From: Methyloceanibacter sp. wino2
Lineage (GTDB): Bacteria > Pseudomonadota > Alphaproteobacteria > Rhizobiales > Methyloligellaceae
DNA: 64,000 nucleotides
Reading direction: 5' to 3'
NCBI RefSeq assembly: GCF_003071365.1
Contig: NZ_CP028960.1
Span: 2,046,001-2,110,000 of the forward strand
A program made the position numbers and the translations under genes. Shown here piece after piece: positions 43,664 to 52,793 of this stretch. Within the stretch, counting starts at the first letter, position 1. Each line of letters begins with the position of its first letter. A model generated the notes under the pieces. The model was not told the origin of the DNA and searched no databases. It saw only the letters and a list, made by a program, of their open reading frames with translations.

Positions 43664-45064
43664 CTACCAATCGAGCTGGGCGCGCATGCCGACACCGGTG
43701 ATCTCGGCGCCGTCGTTGACCCCACCTGAGATCTCCGACTGGTTCACGTTCAGCATCAGCCGCGCGTAGTCGTTGAGATACCAATTGAGACCGATCAGCC
43801 AGGTCTCCTGCTCGCCGCAGCCGGTACAACCCGGGATGAGCGCCGACTGGTCGGAAAGATCGATCACGTCGTAGCGCCCGGCGATCTGCCACGCGCCCCA
43901 GCCGCCGCTTCCGTCATAGACGGGGTTCTGCACCTTCACGCGTACGAATTGGCCTTTGGAATAGGGCCTCGATTCGCCCGTGAGGAACCAGCTCGCATCG
44001 ACATACCAGCCGTTATAGGTCGGGTCGGCACTCCCAAGCGCCGTCGGGGCCTCGACCGTGTCTTGCGCGTATTCGCCCTGAACGGAGAACGGTCCGAGCA
44101 CGACCGCGCCTTCCAAGGCCCATAGCGTATCGGAGTCGCCGAATTGCGGCGTGTATACAAAGCGATCGGCGAGATGCAGGTCCGCTCCCCGGGCGCGATA
44201 GCGGAACAAGGGATCGTCGCTGCCGTCGCGCGACTCGCCCGAGGCGTCGCGGTGGCGGACGCTGCCGCCCAGATGGACGACTTGGCGGTCCCGGTTGATG
44301 GGCGCCGCGGTGATCCGTGCCGAGAAGGTCGTGCCGTCATCGAAATACGCCGTCTGGTTCGCTTCCGCCGCCGTGCCGAAAATGCCGGCTTCAGCCGTCC
44401 AGTGCTTGTTCTCGTAGTAGGACACGCCGCCGCCGATCAGCCGTTCGATGCTGAAGGCATCGATGAACGACGCCTTCTCCATGAACGTGATGTAGTTGGC
44501 GCTCATGAGAGCTTCGAGCGAGTTGTACGTCTTGAAATGACCTGCTCTCAGATTGACGGGCAGTCCGGTGTATTCGATGTAGGCATCCTTGATGGCCGTA
44601 TTGTCGCCGGCGAAATCGAGCTCGAACTTGTAGGTCCAGTCGTAGAACAGGACGCCCTCGACGCCGAGCCGCGCGCGGCGTAGCTCGACCGCGCTGACGT
44701 CTGGGTCGCCGGTGATCGCCGTGTCCTGATTGATGCCGTTGTAGTCGACATTGATCCGTCCACGTACTTTGAACTTGAACTTTCCGTCGTTGTTGGAAAG
44801 CTCCGGCGCGCCTTTCCATTTGACCTTCAAGTCGAGAGGCTCGGCGGCCGGGGTGCGGTTCGACGAACGCGCTGCTGCGGCTTGGGCCTTGGCCTCGTCG
44901 ACTTGGCGTTTCAGTTCTTGCATCTGGGCCTCCATGGCCCGCATCTGCGCTTCGAGCTCGTCGACATTGGCAGCCTTGGCCACCGGTGCGTTCGCGATTG
45001 AGACAGCAAGCACAGCGATGCTTGCGAGCAGACACAGTCCGCCCTTGTGCAGTTTCCGATTCAT
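43664..45064 (-). CDS. Outer-membrane porin (phosphate-selective O/P type)
   Basis: 466 residues. Signal peptide (about 1-32), then a coiled-coil like segment (NVDELEAQMRAMEAQMQELKRQVDEAKAQ) and a 16-strand-type barrel: LKVKWKGAPELSNNDGKFKFKVRGRINVDY, LRRARLGVEGVLFYDWTYKFELDFAGDN, ending at a C-terminal aromatic (MRAQLDW), matching porins O/P. It should let oxyanions through the outer membrane. The start lies 70 bases downstream of the ModE-like gene on the same strand, so the two may form an operon. Confidence 0.88.
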   Translation of the reverse strand: MNRKLHKGGLCLLASIAVLAVSIANAPVAKAANVDELEAQMRAMEAQMQELKRQVDEAKAQAAAARSSNRTPAAEPLDLKVKWKGAPELSNNDGKFKFKVRGRINVDYNGINQDTAITGDPDVSAVELRRARLGVEGVLFYDWTYKFELDFAGDNTAIKDAYIEYTGLPVNLRAGHFKTYNSLEALMSANYITFMEKASFIDAFSIERLIGGGVSYYENKHWTAEAGIFGTAAEANQTAYFDDGTTFSARITAAPINRDRQVVHLGGSVRHRDASGESRDGSDDPLFRYRARGADLHLADRFVYTPQFGDSDTLWALEGAVVLGPFSVQGEYAQDTVEAPTALGSADPTYNGWYVDASWFLTGESRPYSKGQFVRVKVQNPVYDGSGGWGAWQIAGRYDVIDLSDQSALIPGCTGCGEQETWLIGLNWYLNDYARLMLNVNQSEISGGVNDGAEITGVGMRAQLDW

Positions 45065-45134
45065 TGAAAAAGCCCCCGCTTCTTTGCTAGACGCCGACGT
45101 TCGGTTTTCGGCGTGCCAAGACTTCCGTGTGTTC

Positions 45135-45575
45135 CTAGTCGTCCCTCATGTCGTGCCCGATGCGGGCGAACTCTTCTTGCATGGCTTGATTGGATCGCGC
45201 GTCCGCGCGCCGATACGCGTCGATGACCGCTCGGCCGAAGTCGGTGACTTGCGCGCCGCCTCCGCCTGAGCCGCCGGGCGACGTGCTTACGAGCATCTTG
45301 CCGAACATCTCGTTGAGTGCGCTGACGAGAAGCCATGCACGCCGGTAGGACATGCCGAGTTCGCGCCCTGCGGCAGAGATGGAGCCCACGCGCTCGATTG
45401 TTTCGAGCAGATCCACTTTTCCGGGCCCCAGCACGAGGCCCGGCCGCACCATGATGCGGAGCCGGGGAAAAGGACGCGGCTGAGCCATGTCCTGGACGGA
45501 CGACGCCCGCGCACCAGTTGCCTCATCCTTCTTCGTCACCGGCCTCGGATTCATCGCGGTCGCCTTGCTCGACAC
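45135..45575 (-). CDS. ModE-like LysR-type regulator (DNA-binding domain only)
   Basis: 146 residues. After a loose 40-residue N-terminus the ModE winged-helix domain is clear: LRIMVRPGLVLGPGKVDLLETIERVGSISAAGRELGMSYRRAWLLVSALN, then VSTSPGGSGGGGAQVTDFGR. The molybdate-binding Mop domains of full ModE (262 residues) are absent, so the ligand-sensing mode differs or is missing. Upstream, 19 bases away, is a 26-bp palindrome resembling a ModE operator, so the gene is probably autoregulated. The porin follows. Confidence 0.9.
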   Translation of the reverse strand: MSSKATAMNPRPVTKKDEATGARASSVQDMAQPRPFPRLRIMVRPGLVLGPGKVDLLETIERVGSISAAGRELGMSYRRAWLLVSALNEMFGKMLVSTSPGGSGGGGAQVTDFGRAVIDAYRRADARSNQAMQEEFARIGHDMRDD

Positions 45576-45593
45576 TCATGAGAACTGCTGCAT

Positions 45594-45619
45594 CCGCTAT
45601 ATCTGATCAGATATAGCGG
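45594..45619. promoter_or_regulatory. 26-bp perfect palindrome, ModE-type operator
   Basis: CCGCTATATCTGA followed by its exact reverse complement TCAGATATAGCGG. The outer CGCTATAT/ATATAGCG halves match the ModE operator pattern seen in E. coli (CGNTATAT..ATATNNCG). It ends 19 bases before the ModE-like start codon, overlapping the expected promoter. Confidence 0.75.
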
Positions 45620-45929
45620 AGTCCAGTGCTGTGTTTGGAGACTTGACGGGGAACCCGCAGATTGCGTGCGGCTCGCGCGCTCGTCGCTTGTGCAAATGCG
45701 CGCAGGACGGCGTGGCTGCACATACTTCGAGGTATGTAGCTGTGGAAGGTGTGTCTCGCGGTGACTGCTTCGTGCCGAAGACCGGCAGGAGGTCGGCAAG
45801 TTTCGTCACGATGCCTGCCATAAGACGGGAACGATTTTTACCAAGCTCTTCGGATGGACGGGCCTATCGCCCACAAACGGCCCAAGTTCGCACTGCATAC
45901 CGTACGGACAAACCAAGAGGAGGCGCTGG
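45620..45929. other. Intergenic region, no gene
   Basis: 310 bases between the palindrome and the Cys-rich secreted gene. Open frames here have no ribosome-binding site or recognisable product. It should hold the plus-strand promoter of the Cys-rich/solute-binding pair; I could not pick a promoter with confidence. Confidence 0.5.
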
Positions 45930-46226
45930 ATGACGTTCAAAGGTTCGAGATCGGCGATCGTGTTTTCCGTGCTCGCGTGTTTTGCGGGTGCGAGCCCATC
46001 GGTGGCATGGGCACAAGCCGGCAATATCTCCAAGGATATGGAGACGTATTGCGTCAACGACTACAAGAAATTCTGCGGCGATTACGGGCTGCAAACCTCG
46101 GCACTCAATCTTTGCATGAGGAAGGCTGGTCCGAGCCTGTCGCCGGCGTGCGTCAAAGCACTGGTCCGGGCTGGAAAGATTTCGCAAGCCGAGGTGGATC
46201 GCATCAAGGCACAGATGGGTCGTTAG
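45930..46226 (+). CDS. Small secreted Cys-rich (GLG1-repeat-like) protein
   Basis: 98 residues. Signal peptide MTFKGSRSAIVFSVLACFAG with cleavage near AQA, preceded by AAGAGGAGG. The mature chain has one C-x(5-7)-C... unit: YCVNDYKKFCGDYG, LNLCMRKAG, LSPACVKALV. This four-Cys pattern matches the bacterial versions of the cysteine-rich (GLG1-type) repeat. Function unknown, possibly periplasmic redox or metal handling. Followed after 9 bases by a solute-binding protein gene. Confidence 0.75.
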   Translation: MTFKGSRSAIVFSVLACFAGASPSVAWAQAGNISKDMETYCVNDYKKFCGDYGLQTSALNLCMRKAGPSLSPACVKALVRAGKISQAEVDRIKAQMGR

Positions 46227-46235
46227 AGGGTTTCA

Positions 46236-47024
46236 ATGATGAACAAATTTGCTTGTTTCGCTATTACCGCCGCCCTTGGACTTGCCTGCAGCAATGCCTT
46301 TGCGGATGAGAGCTGCACCAAGATTACGGCCACGGGCCATCCGGCCTATCCTGTCATCGCGTTCAAGGACGGCGACAACATCGCCGGCGCAGCGCCCGAG
46401 CTCGTCGCGGCGATCGCCAAGACCCTCAAGGTGCCGCTCGAGTCGAAAGACATGGGCACCTGGGAAGAAGCGCAAGCTGCAACGCGCGACGGCAAGGCCG
46501 ATCTCATCTTCGGCATCTACTACAACGATGAGCGTGCCGGTTATCTCGACTACGTCCAACCCGCGTTCATGTACGACGACGTGGCGGTCTTTGTGCTCAA
46601 GGGCAAGGAGTTCCCTTTCAAGGACAAGAACGATCTGGTCGGCAAGAAGGGCGTGACGAACAAGGGCGAGAGCTACGGCAACGAGTTCGATGCCTTCATG
46701 AAGGACAAGCTCGATGTCACGCGCACGAACGGCATCGGTGAAGCGTTCGAAGCGCTTACGTCGGGGAAGGCCGACTATCTGATCGCGGGCTACTATCCCG
46801 GCACCGCCGAGGCGGCAAAGGACGGGTTGAAGGACAAAGTCGTCCCGCTCGACCAGGCATTGCTGACCGCCGAGATGTTCGTTGCCTTCTCCAAGAAGTC
46901 GCCGTGCCGGTCTTTGGCCTCAGGCTTCGGCGAGGGCATCACGACCCTGACCACGGACGGCAGTTTCGACGGGATGATCAAGGACGCCACGTCCACCTGG
47001 GACAAGGCGCAGACGAAGAACTAG
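46236..47024 (+). CDS. Periplasmic family-3 solute-binding protein
   Basis: 262 residues. Signal peptide MMNKFACFAITAALGLACSN ending FA, then a two-lobe binding protein: ATGHPAYPVIAFKDGDNIAGAAPELVAAIAKTL, WEEAQAATRDGKADLIFGIYYNDERAGYLDYVQPAF and the second half VTRTNGIGEAFEALTSGKADYLIAGYYPGTAEA. This family binds amino acids and other small ligands for ABC uptake or signalling; no ABC permease genes are adjacent. Two Cys (SCTK and KSPCRSL) may form a disulfide. Closely behind the GLG1-like gene. Confidence 0.9.
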   Translation: MMNKFACFAITAALGLACSNAFADESCTKITATGHPAYPVIAFKDGDNIAGAAPELVAAIAKTLKVPLESKDMGTWEEAQAATRDGKADLIFGIYYNDERAGYLDYVQPAFMYDDVAVFVLKGKEFPFKDKNDLVGKKGVTNKGESYGNEFDAFMKDKLDVTRTNGIGEAFEALTSGKADYLIAGYYPGTAEAAKDGLKDKVVPLDQALLTAEMFVAFSKKSPCRSLASGFGEGITTLTTDGSFDGMIKDATSTWDKAQTKN

Positions 47025-47324
47025 GCCGCAAGGCAAGGTGAGCTTGAAAGCGACGCCTTGCCTGTGCTCACGATCGGGTCGCAGCCCGAGACGTCTGTCT
47101 GACTTTGGCGCGGCGCCCGCTCTTTGACCCGGAGCGGGCGCAAGCGCGCCAGGACAACGATGGTGCCCAGCGATAGACCACGCGGGCATCTCGCTTCGCT
47201 CCAACACTTTGGAGTGCGCCGCTGCGTCATTTCTTCCGATCAACGACAACACACTCGTTGGATCAGAATACTCTGATCAGGGCCTGAACACCTATAGGCC
47301 GTCGAGAACGGAAGGACGCCGACG
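47025..47324. other. Intergenic region before the MscS gene
   Basis: 300 bases with no supported gene. The only structured element I see is the inverted repeat at 47261-47278. Confidence 0.5.
47261..47278. promoter_or_regulatory. Inverted repeat, candidate operator of the MscS-type gene
   Basis: GATCAGA-ATAC-TCTGATC, perfect 7-bp arms, 46 bases upstream of the MscS-type start. Its inner CTGATC is also at the centre of the ModE-like palindrome but the outer bases differ. Confidence 0.4.
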
Positions 47325-49016
47325 TTGATTAGAAGATTCTGGCATCGGGCCGCTCTCTTCAGCACGTTGTTTCTTCTCGCAAGCGGGGCTTGGGCCGATA
47401 CGGCCAAGCCTCTTCTTGCGATCGACACGTCGAGCCCGCGGGCGACGATGCAAACGTTCCTCGACGTCACCCAGGCCCTCGAGTCCGCCGCGATCAAACT
47501 GCGTTCCGAACCCGGTCCTGCGGCCCAGGCCGAAGCGGAATCTTTGATGCGCAAGGCGCTCAGAACGCTCGATCTAAGCCAAGTGCGGCCTAGTGCACGG
47601 CGCGAAATAGGCGGCGACGCGGTCGTCTTCCTCGTCGATATCTTGCGCCGCATCGACCTTCCTCCTTTGGACTCGATCCCCGATGCCGCCGATTTTCCGG
47701 ATGGTGACACACCTGCCAGCTGGACCATCCCCGGCACCGAGATCACCATCAGCCGGGTGATGGAGGGGCCGTCGAAAGGGCAATTCCTCTTCAGTCCTGA
47801 CACAGTCACCAGGGCCGGTGAGTTCTACGACCTAACGAAGCAGCTTCCATTGAAGATGCCCTCTCAGGTGCCGAACTGGCGCGAGGCGCAACTTCAGTTC
47901 CACGGCTGGATGATTCCGCCGGATCTGACGCGCTCCTTGCCGCGCACGTTGAAACAGCCCGTTCTCGACACGCCTATATGGAAGATCATTGCCGCGATCG
48001 GCATCTTCGCTGTTTTGGCGGTTGCCTTGCTGCTGCTCAGACAGGTCACGAAGCCAAAGCCGAAGGCACGTGCGCTTGGGCGCTATCTGCGCCGCCTCTT
48101 GCTGCCCGTTGCCATGTTGATCGGGATCTTCGGCGCCGAGGTGCTGATCACCGAACAAGTCATGGTCCTCGGCACCTTCGCCGACATGGTCGATCTCTTT
48201 GTCGAGATCGCGTTCTACGTAGCGGCCGCGTGGGTCGCGTGGCTCTTCATCTCGATCCTCGTGGAATGGGTGATCACGTCGCCCCAGATTCCGGAAAAGA
48301 GCTTGGATGCCAATCTCCTCCGGCTGCTCGGCCGTGTCCTTGGGATTTTGGCGGTGGCAAGCATCGCGGCTTATGGCGCGCAACAGTTGGGTCTGCCGGT
48401 CCTGGGTGTTTTGGCCGGCCTTGGTGTCGGTGGTCTTGCCGTGGCGCTGGCCGCTCAGAACAGCCTGGAGAATCTGATCGGCGGGCTCAATCTCTACGCG
48501 GATCGCCCCATACGCGTCGGTGACTTTTGCGACTATGCCGGCATCAAGGGGACGGTCGAGTACATCGGGCTCCGGTCGACGCGGATACGGGGAGCCGACC
48601 GCACCGTAACGTCGGTCCCCAACTCGATGCTCGCCAAGACGCAGGTGACGAACTATGCGCTGCGCGATCACTTGCTGTTCCGGCACGTGCTGGACTTGCG
48701 GTACGAGACGACCACCGAACAGCTGCGCACGGTGTGCAACAGCATCCGCGAGCTTTTGTCGTCACATCCGAATGTGAGTCAGAGCCTCGCGCCGCCGCGG
48801 GCGCATGTGGTCTGCTTCGGCGAGTGGTCAATTCAGGTCGAAGTCCAGGCCTATCTCGATGTGGCGCCGGGCAAGTTCCTTGCAACACAGGAGGAACTGC
48901 TCTTGGCGATCGCCGAGATCATTGGTGAGACCGGCACTACCTTCGCCTTCCCGTCGCAGACCAACTACGTCGTCACAGAGACGGCCGGCGAGGACTCGTC
49001 GAGTCCACGGGCGTAG
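47325..49016 (+). CDS. MscS-type mechanosensitive channel (large, with periplasmic domain)
   Basis: 563 residues. Signal peptide (1-25), a periplasmic domain of about 190 residues, membrane helices near 220-240, 262-280, 290-315 and 340-360, and the MscS pore helix GLGVGGLAVALAAQNSLENLIGG, followed by the beta-domain RPIRVGDFCDYAGIKGTVEYIGLRSTRIR. Pore sequence with alternating Gly/Ala packing is characteristic. Releases solutes on membrane tension. Regulation: inverted repeat upstream. Confidence 0.93.
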   Translation: MIRRFWHRAALFSTLFLLASGAWADTAKPLLAIDTSSPRATMQTFLDVTQALESAAIKLRSEPGPAAQAEAESLMRKALRTLDLSQVRPSARREIGGDAVVFLVDILRRIDLPPLDSIPDAADFPDGDTPASWTIPGTEITISRVMEGPSKGQFLFSPDTVTRAGEFYDLTKQLPLKMPSQVPNWREAQLQFHGWMIPPDLTRSLPRTLKQPVLDTPIWKIIAAIGIFAVLAVALLLLRQVTKPKPKARALGRYLRRLLLPVAMLIGIFGAEVLITEQVMVLGTFADMVDLFVEIAFYVAAAWVAWLFISILVEWVITSPQIPEKSLDANLLRLLGRVLGILAVASIAAYGAQQLGLPVLGVLAGLGVGGLAVALAAQNSLENLIGGLNLYADRPIRVGDFCDYAGIKGTVEYIGLRSTRIRGADRTVTSVPNSMLAKTQVTNYALRDHLLFRHVLDLRYETTTEQLRTVCNSIRELLSSHPNVSQSLAPPRAHVVCFGEWSIQVEVQAYLDVAPGKFLATQEELLLAIAEIIGETGTTFAFPSQTNYVVTETAGEDSSSPRA

Positions 49017-49093
49017 AAGGCGAATCCAATAATCCGGGTCGTGCTGGGATAAGGTCCCGGCATTGCTGACGAGACGTCAGCGGCTGTCTTGTT

Positions 49094-49170
49094 TGGTGAC
49101 CCCGACAGGATTCGAACCTGTGACCCTCAGATTAGGAATCTGATGCTCTATCCTGCTGAGCTACGGGGCC
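49094..49170 (-). tRNA. tRNA-Arg (anticodon CCT)
   Basis: Minus-strand cloverleaf with acceptor GGCCCCG/CGGGGTC (one G-T), D arm TAGCTCAGCAGGATAGAGC, anticodon loop TTCCTAA (anticodon CCT, reads AGG), T arm GGTTCGAATCC and encoded CCA. Ordinary length of 77 with CCA. Confidence 0.96.
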
Positions 49171-49343
49171 ATTGCCTTTAGTAGCTACACCGGGGTCTCG
49201 GTTTTCGCCACCCCGTATGCCGCGATCCTGGCTCCCGCACCCGACAACGTGACGCGGGTCTCGGGTCCGCTCTCCCTCTGGAATCATGCGGTTTGAGCGG
49301 GTAGGGTCTCGCATAGATCGTTGAAAACATTGGAAATATTCTA

Positions 49344-50753
49344 ATGAAAAAGAGTCCGGAGATGGATCGCCGGTCGTTCCTGGCGCTGGCCGGGGCAGGC
49401 GCGGCTGGCCTTTGGCTCCCGGTTGGCGTCTCGGCGCTTGCCAAGTCCGCCGAGGCGACGCCATCGACATTTCGGATCCAGACCGCGCGCTACCGTCTGC
49501 GCGACGCGGTGACCGAGAATCTGGTCAGCGTGTTTCCCGACGCGCCGCCGCCGGTCTTGCGTATGACGCAAGGGGTGCCGTTCTCGATCGATGTGACGAA
49601 CACGCTGGAGGAGGCCACGACGATCCATTGGCATGGCTTGCGCGTGCCGAACAAGATGGATGGCGTTCCGTATCTCACCCAGTTTCCGATCCAACAGGAC
49701 GAAACCTGGCGCTACAGCTACACGCCTGACGATGCCGGGGTGTACTGGTATCACCCCCATTGCCGCACCATGGAGCAGATCGCGCGCGGGCTCACCGGGA
49801 TCATCGTCGTCGCGGAAAGGGACGACCCCGGGTTCGACGGGGAGACGGTCCTGAACCTGCGCGACTTCCGCATAGGCAAGGACGATCAGTTCATGCAGCT
49901 CTATTCGGCGCGGGCGGCCGCGCGCGCCGGCACGTTCGGCACGGTGATGACGGCGAACTGGGAACAGAACCCGGTCTACGAGCATCCGGCCGGTTCGCTG
50001 GTGCGCCTGCGCCTCGGCGCGACCGACACCACGCGCTTTTATCCGCTCACCTTCGACGGCGGGGAGGGACGCATTATCGGCGCTGACGGCCATCCGTTGC
50101 GCGAGGAGTTGCCGTGGCCGACCGGGGAGGCGCCCATCCTGGTCGCGCCGGGACAGCGGCTCGACGTGGCGCTGCGGATGCCGGACACCGAAGGCGAGGA
50201 GATCGTGGTGACCTACCGGTCCCTCCAGAAGACGCGGAAGCTGGCGACGCTGCGTGCGACGGGATCAAGCCTCGGCCGCTCGCTCGATGAGTTGACGCCG
50301 CTACCGCCCAACGACGTCCCCGACTTCGATCCGAGGGGGCTGGAAGTGGTGGAGATGGTTTTCGGCTGGTCGCCAGACGGATTGAAGCCGAACAACGGCT
50401 TTTGCGGTTCGTTCGGCTATACGTTCTGGTCCATCGACCGCAAGCCTTGGCCCGGTGACGCGGCCAAGGGGATCGCGCCGGTCGCGGAGCTGAAGCTCGG
50501 CAAGGCCTATGTCCTGCGCTTACGCAATTCGAGCCCGAACCGGCACCCGATCCATCTCCACGGTCAGGTGTTTCGCCCCTTGCGTTCGAACAAGCGCGTG
50601 CTGCCGTCCAACTGGACCGACACGGTCGTCCTGGACAAGGAAGAGACCATCGACATCGGCTTCGTGGCCGACAACCCGGGCGATTGGGCCTTCCACTGCC
50701 ACGTGATCGAGCACCAGAAATCCGGCCTCGCGGGTTTCATCCGCGTGAGCTGA
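49344..50753 (+). CDS. Multicopper oxidase (Tat-exported)
   Basis: 469 residues. A Tat-type signal MDRRSFLALAGAGAAGLWLP at the N-terminus (the internal ATG at 49362 is a possible start). Copper motifs: His95-Trp-His97, WYHPHC (His137, His139), HPIHLHG near residue 420 and HCHVIEHQKSGL near 453. The axial residue five past the last His is Leu, a laccase/high-potential feature. It oxidises phenols or metals such as Cu(I); partner unknown. Confidence 0.92.
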   Translation: MKKSPEMDRRSFLALAGAGAAGLWLPVGVSALAKSAEATPSTFRIQTARYRLRDAVTENLVSVFPDAPPPVLRMTQGVPFSIDVTNTLEEATTIHWHGLRVPNKMDGVPYLTQFPIQQDETWRYSYTPDDAGVYWYHPHCRTMEQIARGLTGIIVVAERDDPGFDGETVLNLRDFRIGKDDQFMQLYSARAAARAGTFGTVMTANWEQNPVYEHPAGSLVRLRLGATDTTRFYPLTFDGGEGRIIGADGHPLREELPWPTGEAPILVAPGQRLDVALRMPDTEGEEIVVTYRSLQKTRKLATLRATGSSLGRSLDELTPLPPNDVPDFDPRGLEVVEMVFGWSPDGLKPNNGFCGSFGYTFWSIDRKPWPGDAAKGIAPVAELKLGKAYVLRLRNSSPNRHPIHLHGQVFRPLRSNKRVLPSNWTDTVVLDKEETIDIGFVADNPGDWAFHCHVIEHQKSGLAGFIRVS

Positions 50754-50788
50754 GGCGGCGCGCGGCGTCCGCTTCTTCGTAGGCTCAC

Positions 50789-51718
50789 TTAATAGATCTT
50801 TGGCACGTAGAGTTCGGGCGACAGTGTCTTGCGGTCATAGTCGGGGCTGAAGACACGGTCCGGCAGCTCGATCTTGTCGTAGGGCACGTCCTCATAGGGG
50901 ATCTTGGACAGAAGGTGCTCGATGCAATTGAGCCGTTCGCGCTTCTTGTCGTTGCCTTCCACGATGTACCAAGGCGCTTCGGGGATGCTCGTGCGCGCGA
51001 ACATCTCTTCCTTGGCCTTGGTGTACTGCTCCCAGCGGACGCGCGACTGCAGGTCCATCGGCGACAGCTTCCATTGCTTCATGGGATCGTGGATGCGGAT
51101 CATGAACCGCAGCTGCTGTTCCTCGTCGGTGATCGAGAGCCAGTACTTCAACACGATGATGCCGTTACGCACGAGCATGCGTTCGAATTCCGGGACGTCC
51201 TGAAAGAACCGTTCGACCTGGTTCTCGCTCGCGAACCCCATGACGCGTTCGACGCCGGACCGGTTGTACCAGGAGCGGTCGAACAGAACGATCTCGCCGC
51301 CCGATGGAAGGTGCGGGACATAGCGCTGGAAGTACCACTGCGTCTGTTCGCGCTCGGACGGTTTCTGCAAAGCGACCACTCTGGCGGTGCGGGGATTGAG
51401 CCGCTGCGTGATGCGTTTGATGACGCCGCCTTTGCCGGCGGAGTCACGACCCTCGAAAATGATCAGAACCTTGGAACCGGTCGCCTCGACCCAGCTTTGC
51501 ATCTTGATGAGCTCTGCCTGGAGACGGAGGAGATTCCTGAGATAGATGCGCCGGTCGAGAGCGTCGGGGTGGGCCTCTTTGTAGATCTCCCGCAGCTCCT
51601 CACTCAGCATCGGCTCGGAGAGTTCGGCTTCAAGGGTCTCGTCGAGAGTCTCTTCGAGTTCTGACTCAACCCAGTCCTTCATGTTCTTTCGGCCCGTCTC
51701 ATTCGGATCGTCGGTCAT
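50789..51718 (-). CDS. ppk2: Polyphosphate kinase 2
   Basis: 309 residues. PPK2 class I: FEGRDSAGKGGVIKRITQRLNP (Walker A), PSEREQTQWYFQRYVPHLP, LFDRSWYNRSGVERVMGF (Walker B and lid) and the C-terminal YDKIELPDR. Uses polyphosphate to phosphorylate GDP or ADP. The N-terminal 50 residues are acidic and extra, as in many Rhizobiales forms. Upstream region lacks an obvious Pho box. Confidence 0.95.
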   Translation of the reverse strand: MTDDPNETGRKNMKDWVESELEETLDETLEAELSEPMLSEELREIYKEAHPDALDRRIYLRNLLRLQAELIKMQSWVEATGSKVLIIFEGRDSAGKGGVIKRITQRLNPRTARVVALQKPSEREQTQWYFQRYVPHLPSGGEIVLFDRSWYNRSGVERVMGFASENQVERFFQDVPEFERMLVRNGIIVLKYWLSITDEEQQLRFMIRIHDPMKQWKLSPMDLQSRVRWEQYTKAKEEMFARTSIPEAPWYIVEGNDKKRERLNCIEHLLSKIPYEDVPYDKIELPDRVFSPDYDRKTLSPELYVPKIY

Positions 51719-51919
51719 CGGAGATCTCTCGTTGTTCGTCGTCTATGTGAGGTCGTCGGCTCAGCTGTAACTCTCGCCAGCGAGATTAAAACTTTTGTGT
51801 CAGCGGCAACACTTCTCCGAACAGGAACCCGACAAAGTCAACCGCGCGATGACATTGGGGGAACTTGAGGGTGCTTGCGTGCCCTGTTCGAGTGCTTGCG
51901 GCCTCCGTAGAATGCATGA

Positions 51920-52753
51920 ATGCGCATCCGGGCTCTCCTGATCAGTGTCGGACTTGCTCCTGTCGTTGCTCTCGGCGCGCTCGCGTCCGAGGCGTTGGCC
52001 GGCGCGTGCGACCTGCCGGCGGGCGAAACGGTAGCGGTATCCTCTGTTATCGACGGAGAGACGCTGGAACTCGATGATGGCCGCGCGGTGCGGCTGCTGG
52101 GGGTGCTGGCGCCGTCACCGCCGGCGGATTGGGACGGGGTCGAGCCGTGGCCTTTCGCGGCGCAGGCGCAGGAGGCGCTCGCCGAGTTGGTGCAAGGCGC
52201 TTCGGTCAGCCTGCATTTCGATGCGCGGCAGGAGGACCGGTACGGGCGTCTGCTGGCGCAGGTCTTCCTTACCCGCGACGCCGAGCCGGTTTGGGTTCAA
52301 GAGGCGCTGGTCGCGAAAGGTCTCGCCCGCGTGGCGGCGCAGCCCGACATGAGCGCCTGCCTCGATCCGCTCCTCGCCGCGGAGGCTGAGGCGCGGGAAG
52401 GAAGGCGCGGGGTCTGGCGTTCTCTGACCTATCAGGTCCGCGATGCGCACGATCCCAAGTCGCTCGGCTACCGGCGTCACACCTACCAGCTCGTCGAGGG
52501 CAAGGTGCATGGCATCGGCGAGGGAAAGACACGCGTCTACGTCAATTTCGCAGAAGACTGGCGCGAGGATTTCACCGTGGTCATCAAGCGCAAGCGGCTC
52601 CCGGTTCTGGAGGCCGCGGGCCTCGACCTGATGAGCTTGCCGGGTCGGCGCGTGCGCGTGCGGGGCTGGGTGGAATGGTGGAACGGCCCGATGATCGAGA
52701 TCTCACACCCGGAAGAAATCGAGATCCTGGAGACTTCGTCCGGCGCGGGGTGA
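51920..52753 (+). CDS. Thermonuclease-fold (SNase) exported protein
   Basis: 277 residues. Signal peptide about 1-27, then an SNase-like domain: GETVAVSSVIDGETLELDDGRAVRLLGVLAPSP, ASVSLHFDARQEDRYGRLLAQVFL and VWVQEALVAKGLARV. The catalytic Asp/Arg/Glu set is represented by DGETLEL, RLLG and D-R-Y-G-R. The second half (170-277) is a distinct region, HVYVNFAEDWREDFTVVI. Periplasmic or extracellular nuclease, substrate unproven. Confidence 0.85.
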   Translation: MRIRALLISVGLAPVVALGALASEALAGACDLPAGETVAVSSVIDGETLELDDGRAVRLLGVLAPSPPADWDGVEPWPFAAQAQEALAELVQGASVSLHFDARQEDRYGRLLAQVFLTRDAEPVWVQEALVAKGLARVAAQPDMSACLDPLLAAEAEAREGRRGVWRSLTYQVRDAHDPKSLGYRRHTYQLVEGKVHGIGEGKTRVYVNFAEDWREDFTVVIKRKRLPVLEAAGLDLMSLPGRRVRVRGWVEWWNGPMIEISHPEEIEILETSSGAG

Positions 52754-52793
52754 GGCCCGCGTCAGCGTCAGGCACGAGTCTCCCGAAAATGAA

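Noticed and set aside
45620-45929. Short open frames on both strands next to the ModE-type palindrome
   Set aside because: No ribosome-binding sites, signal peptides or similarity; the region looks like promoter and leader DNA.
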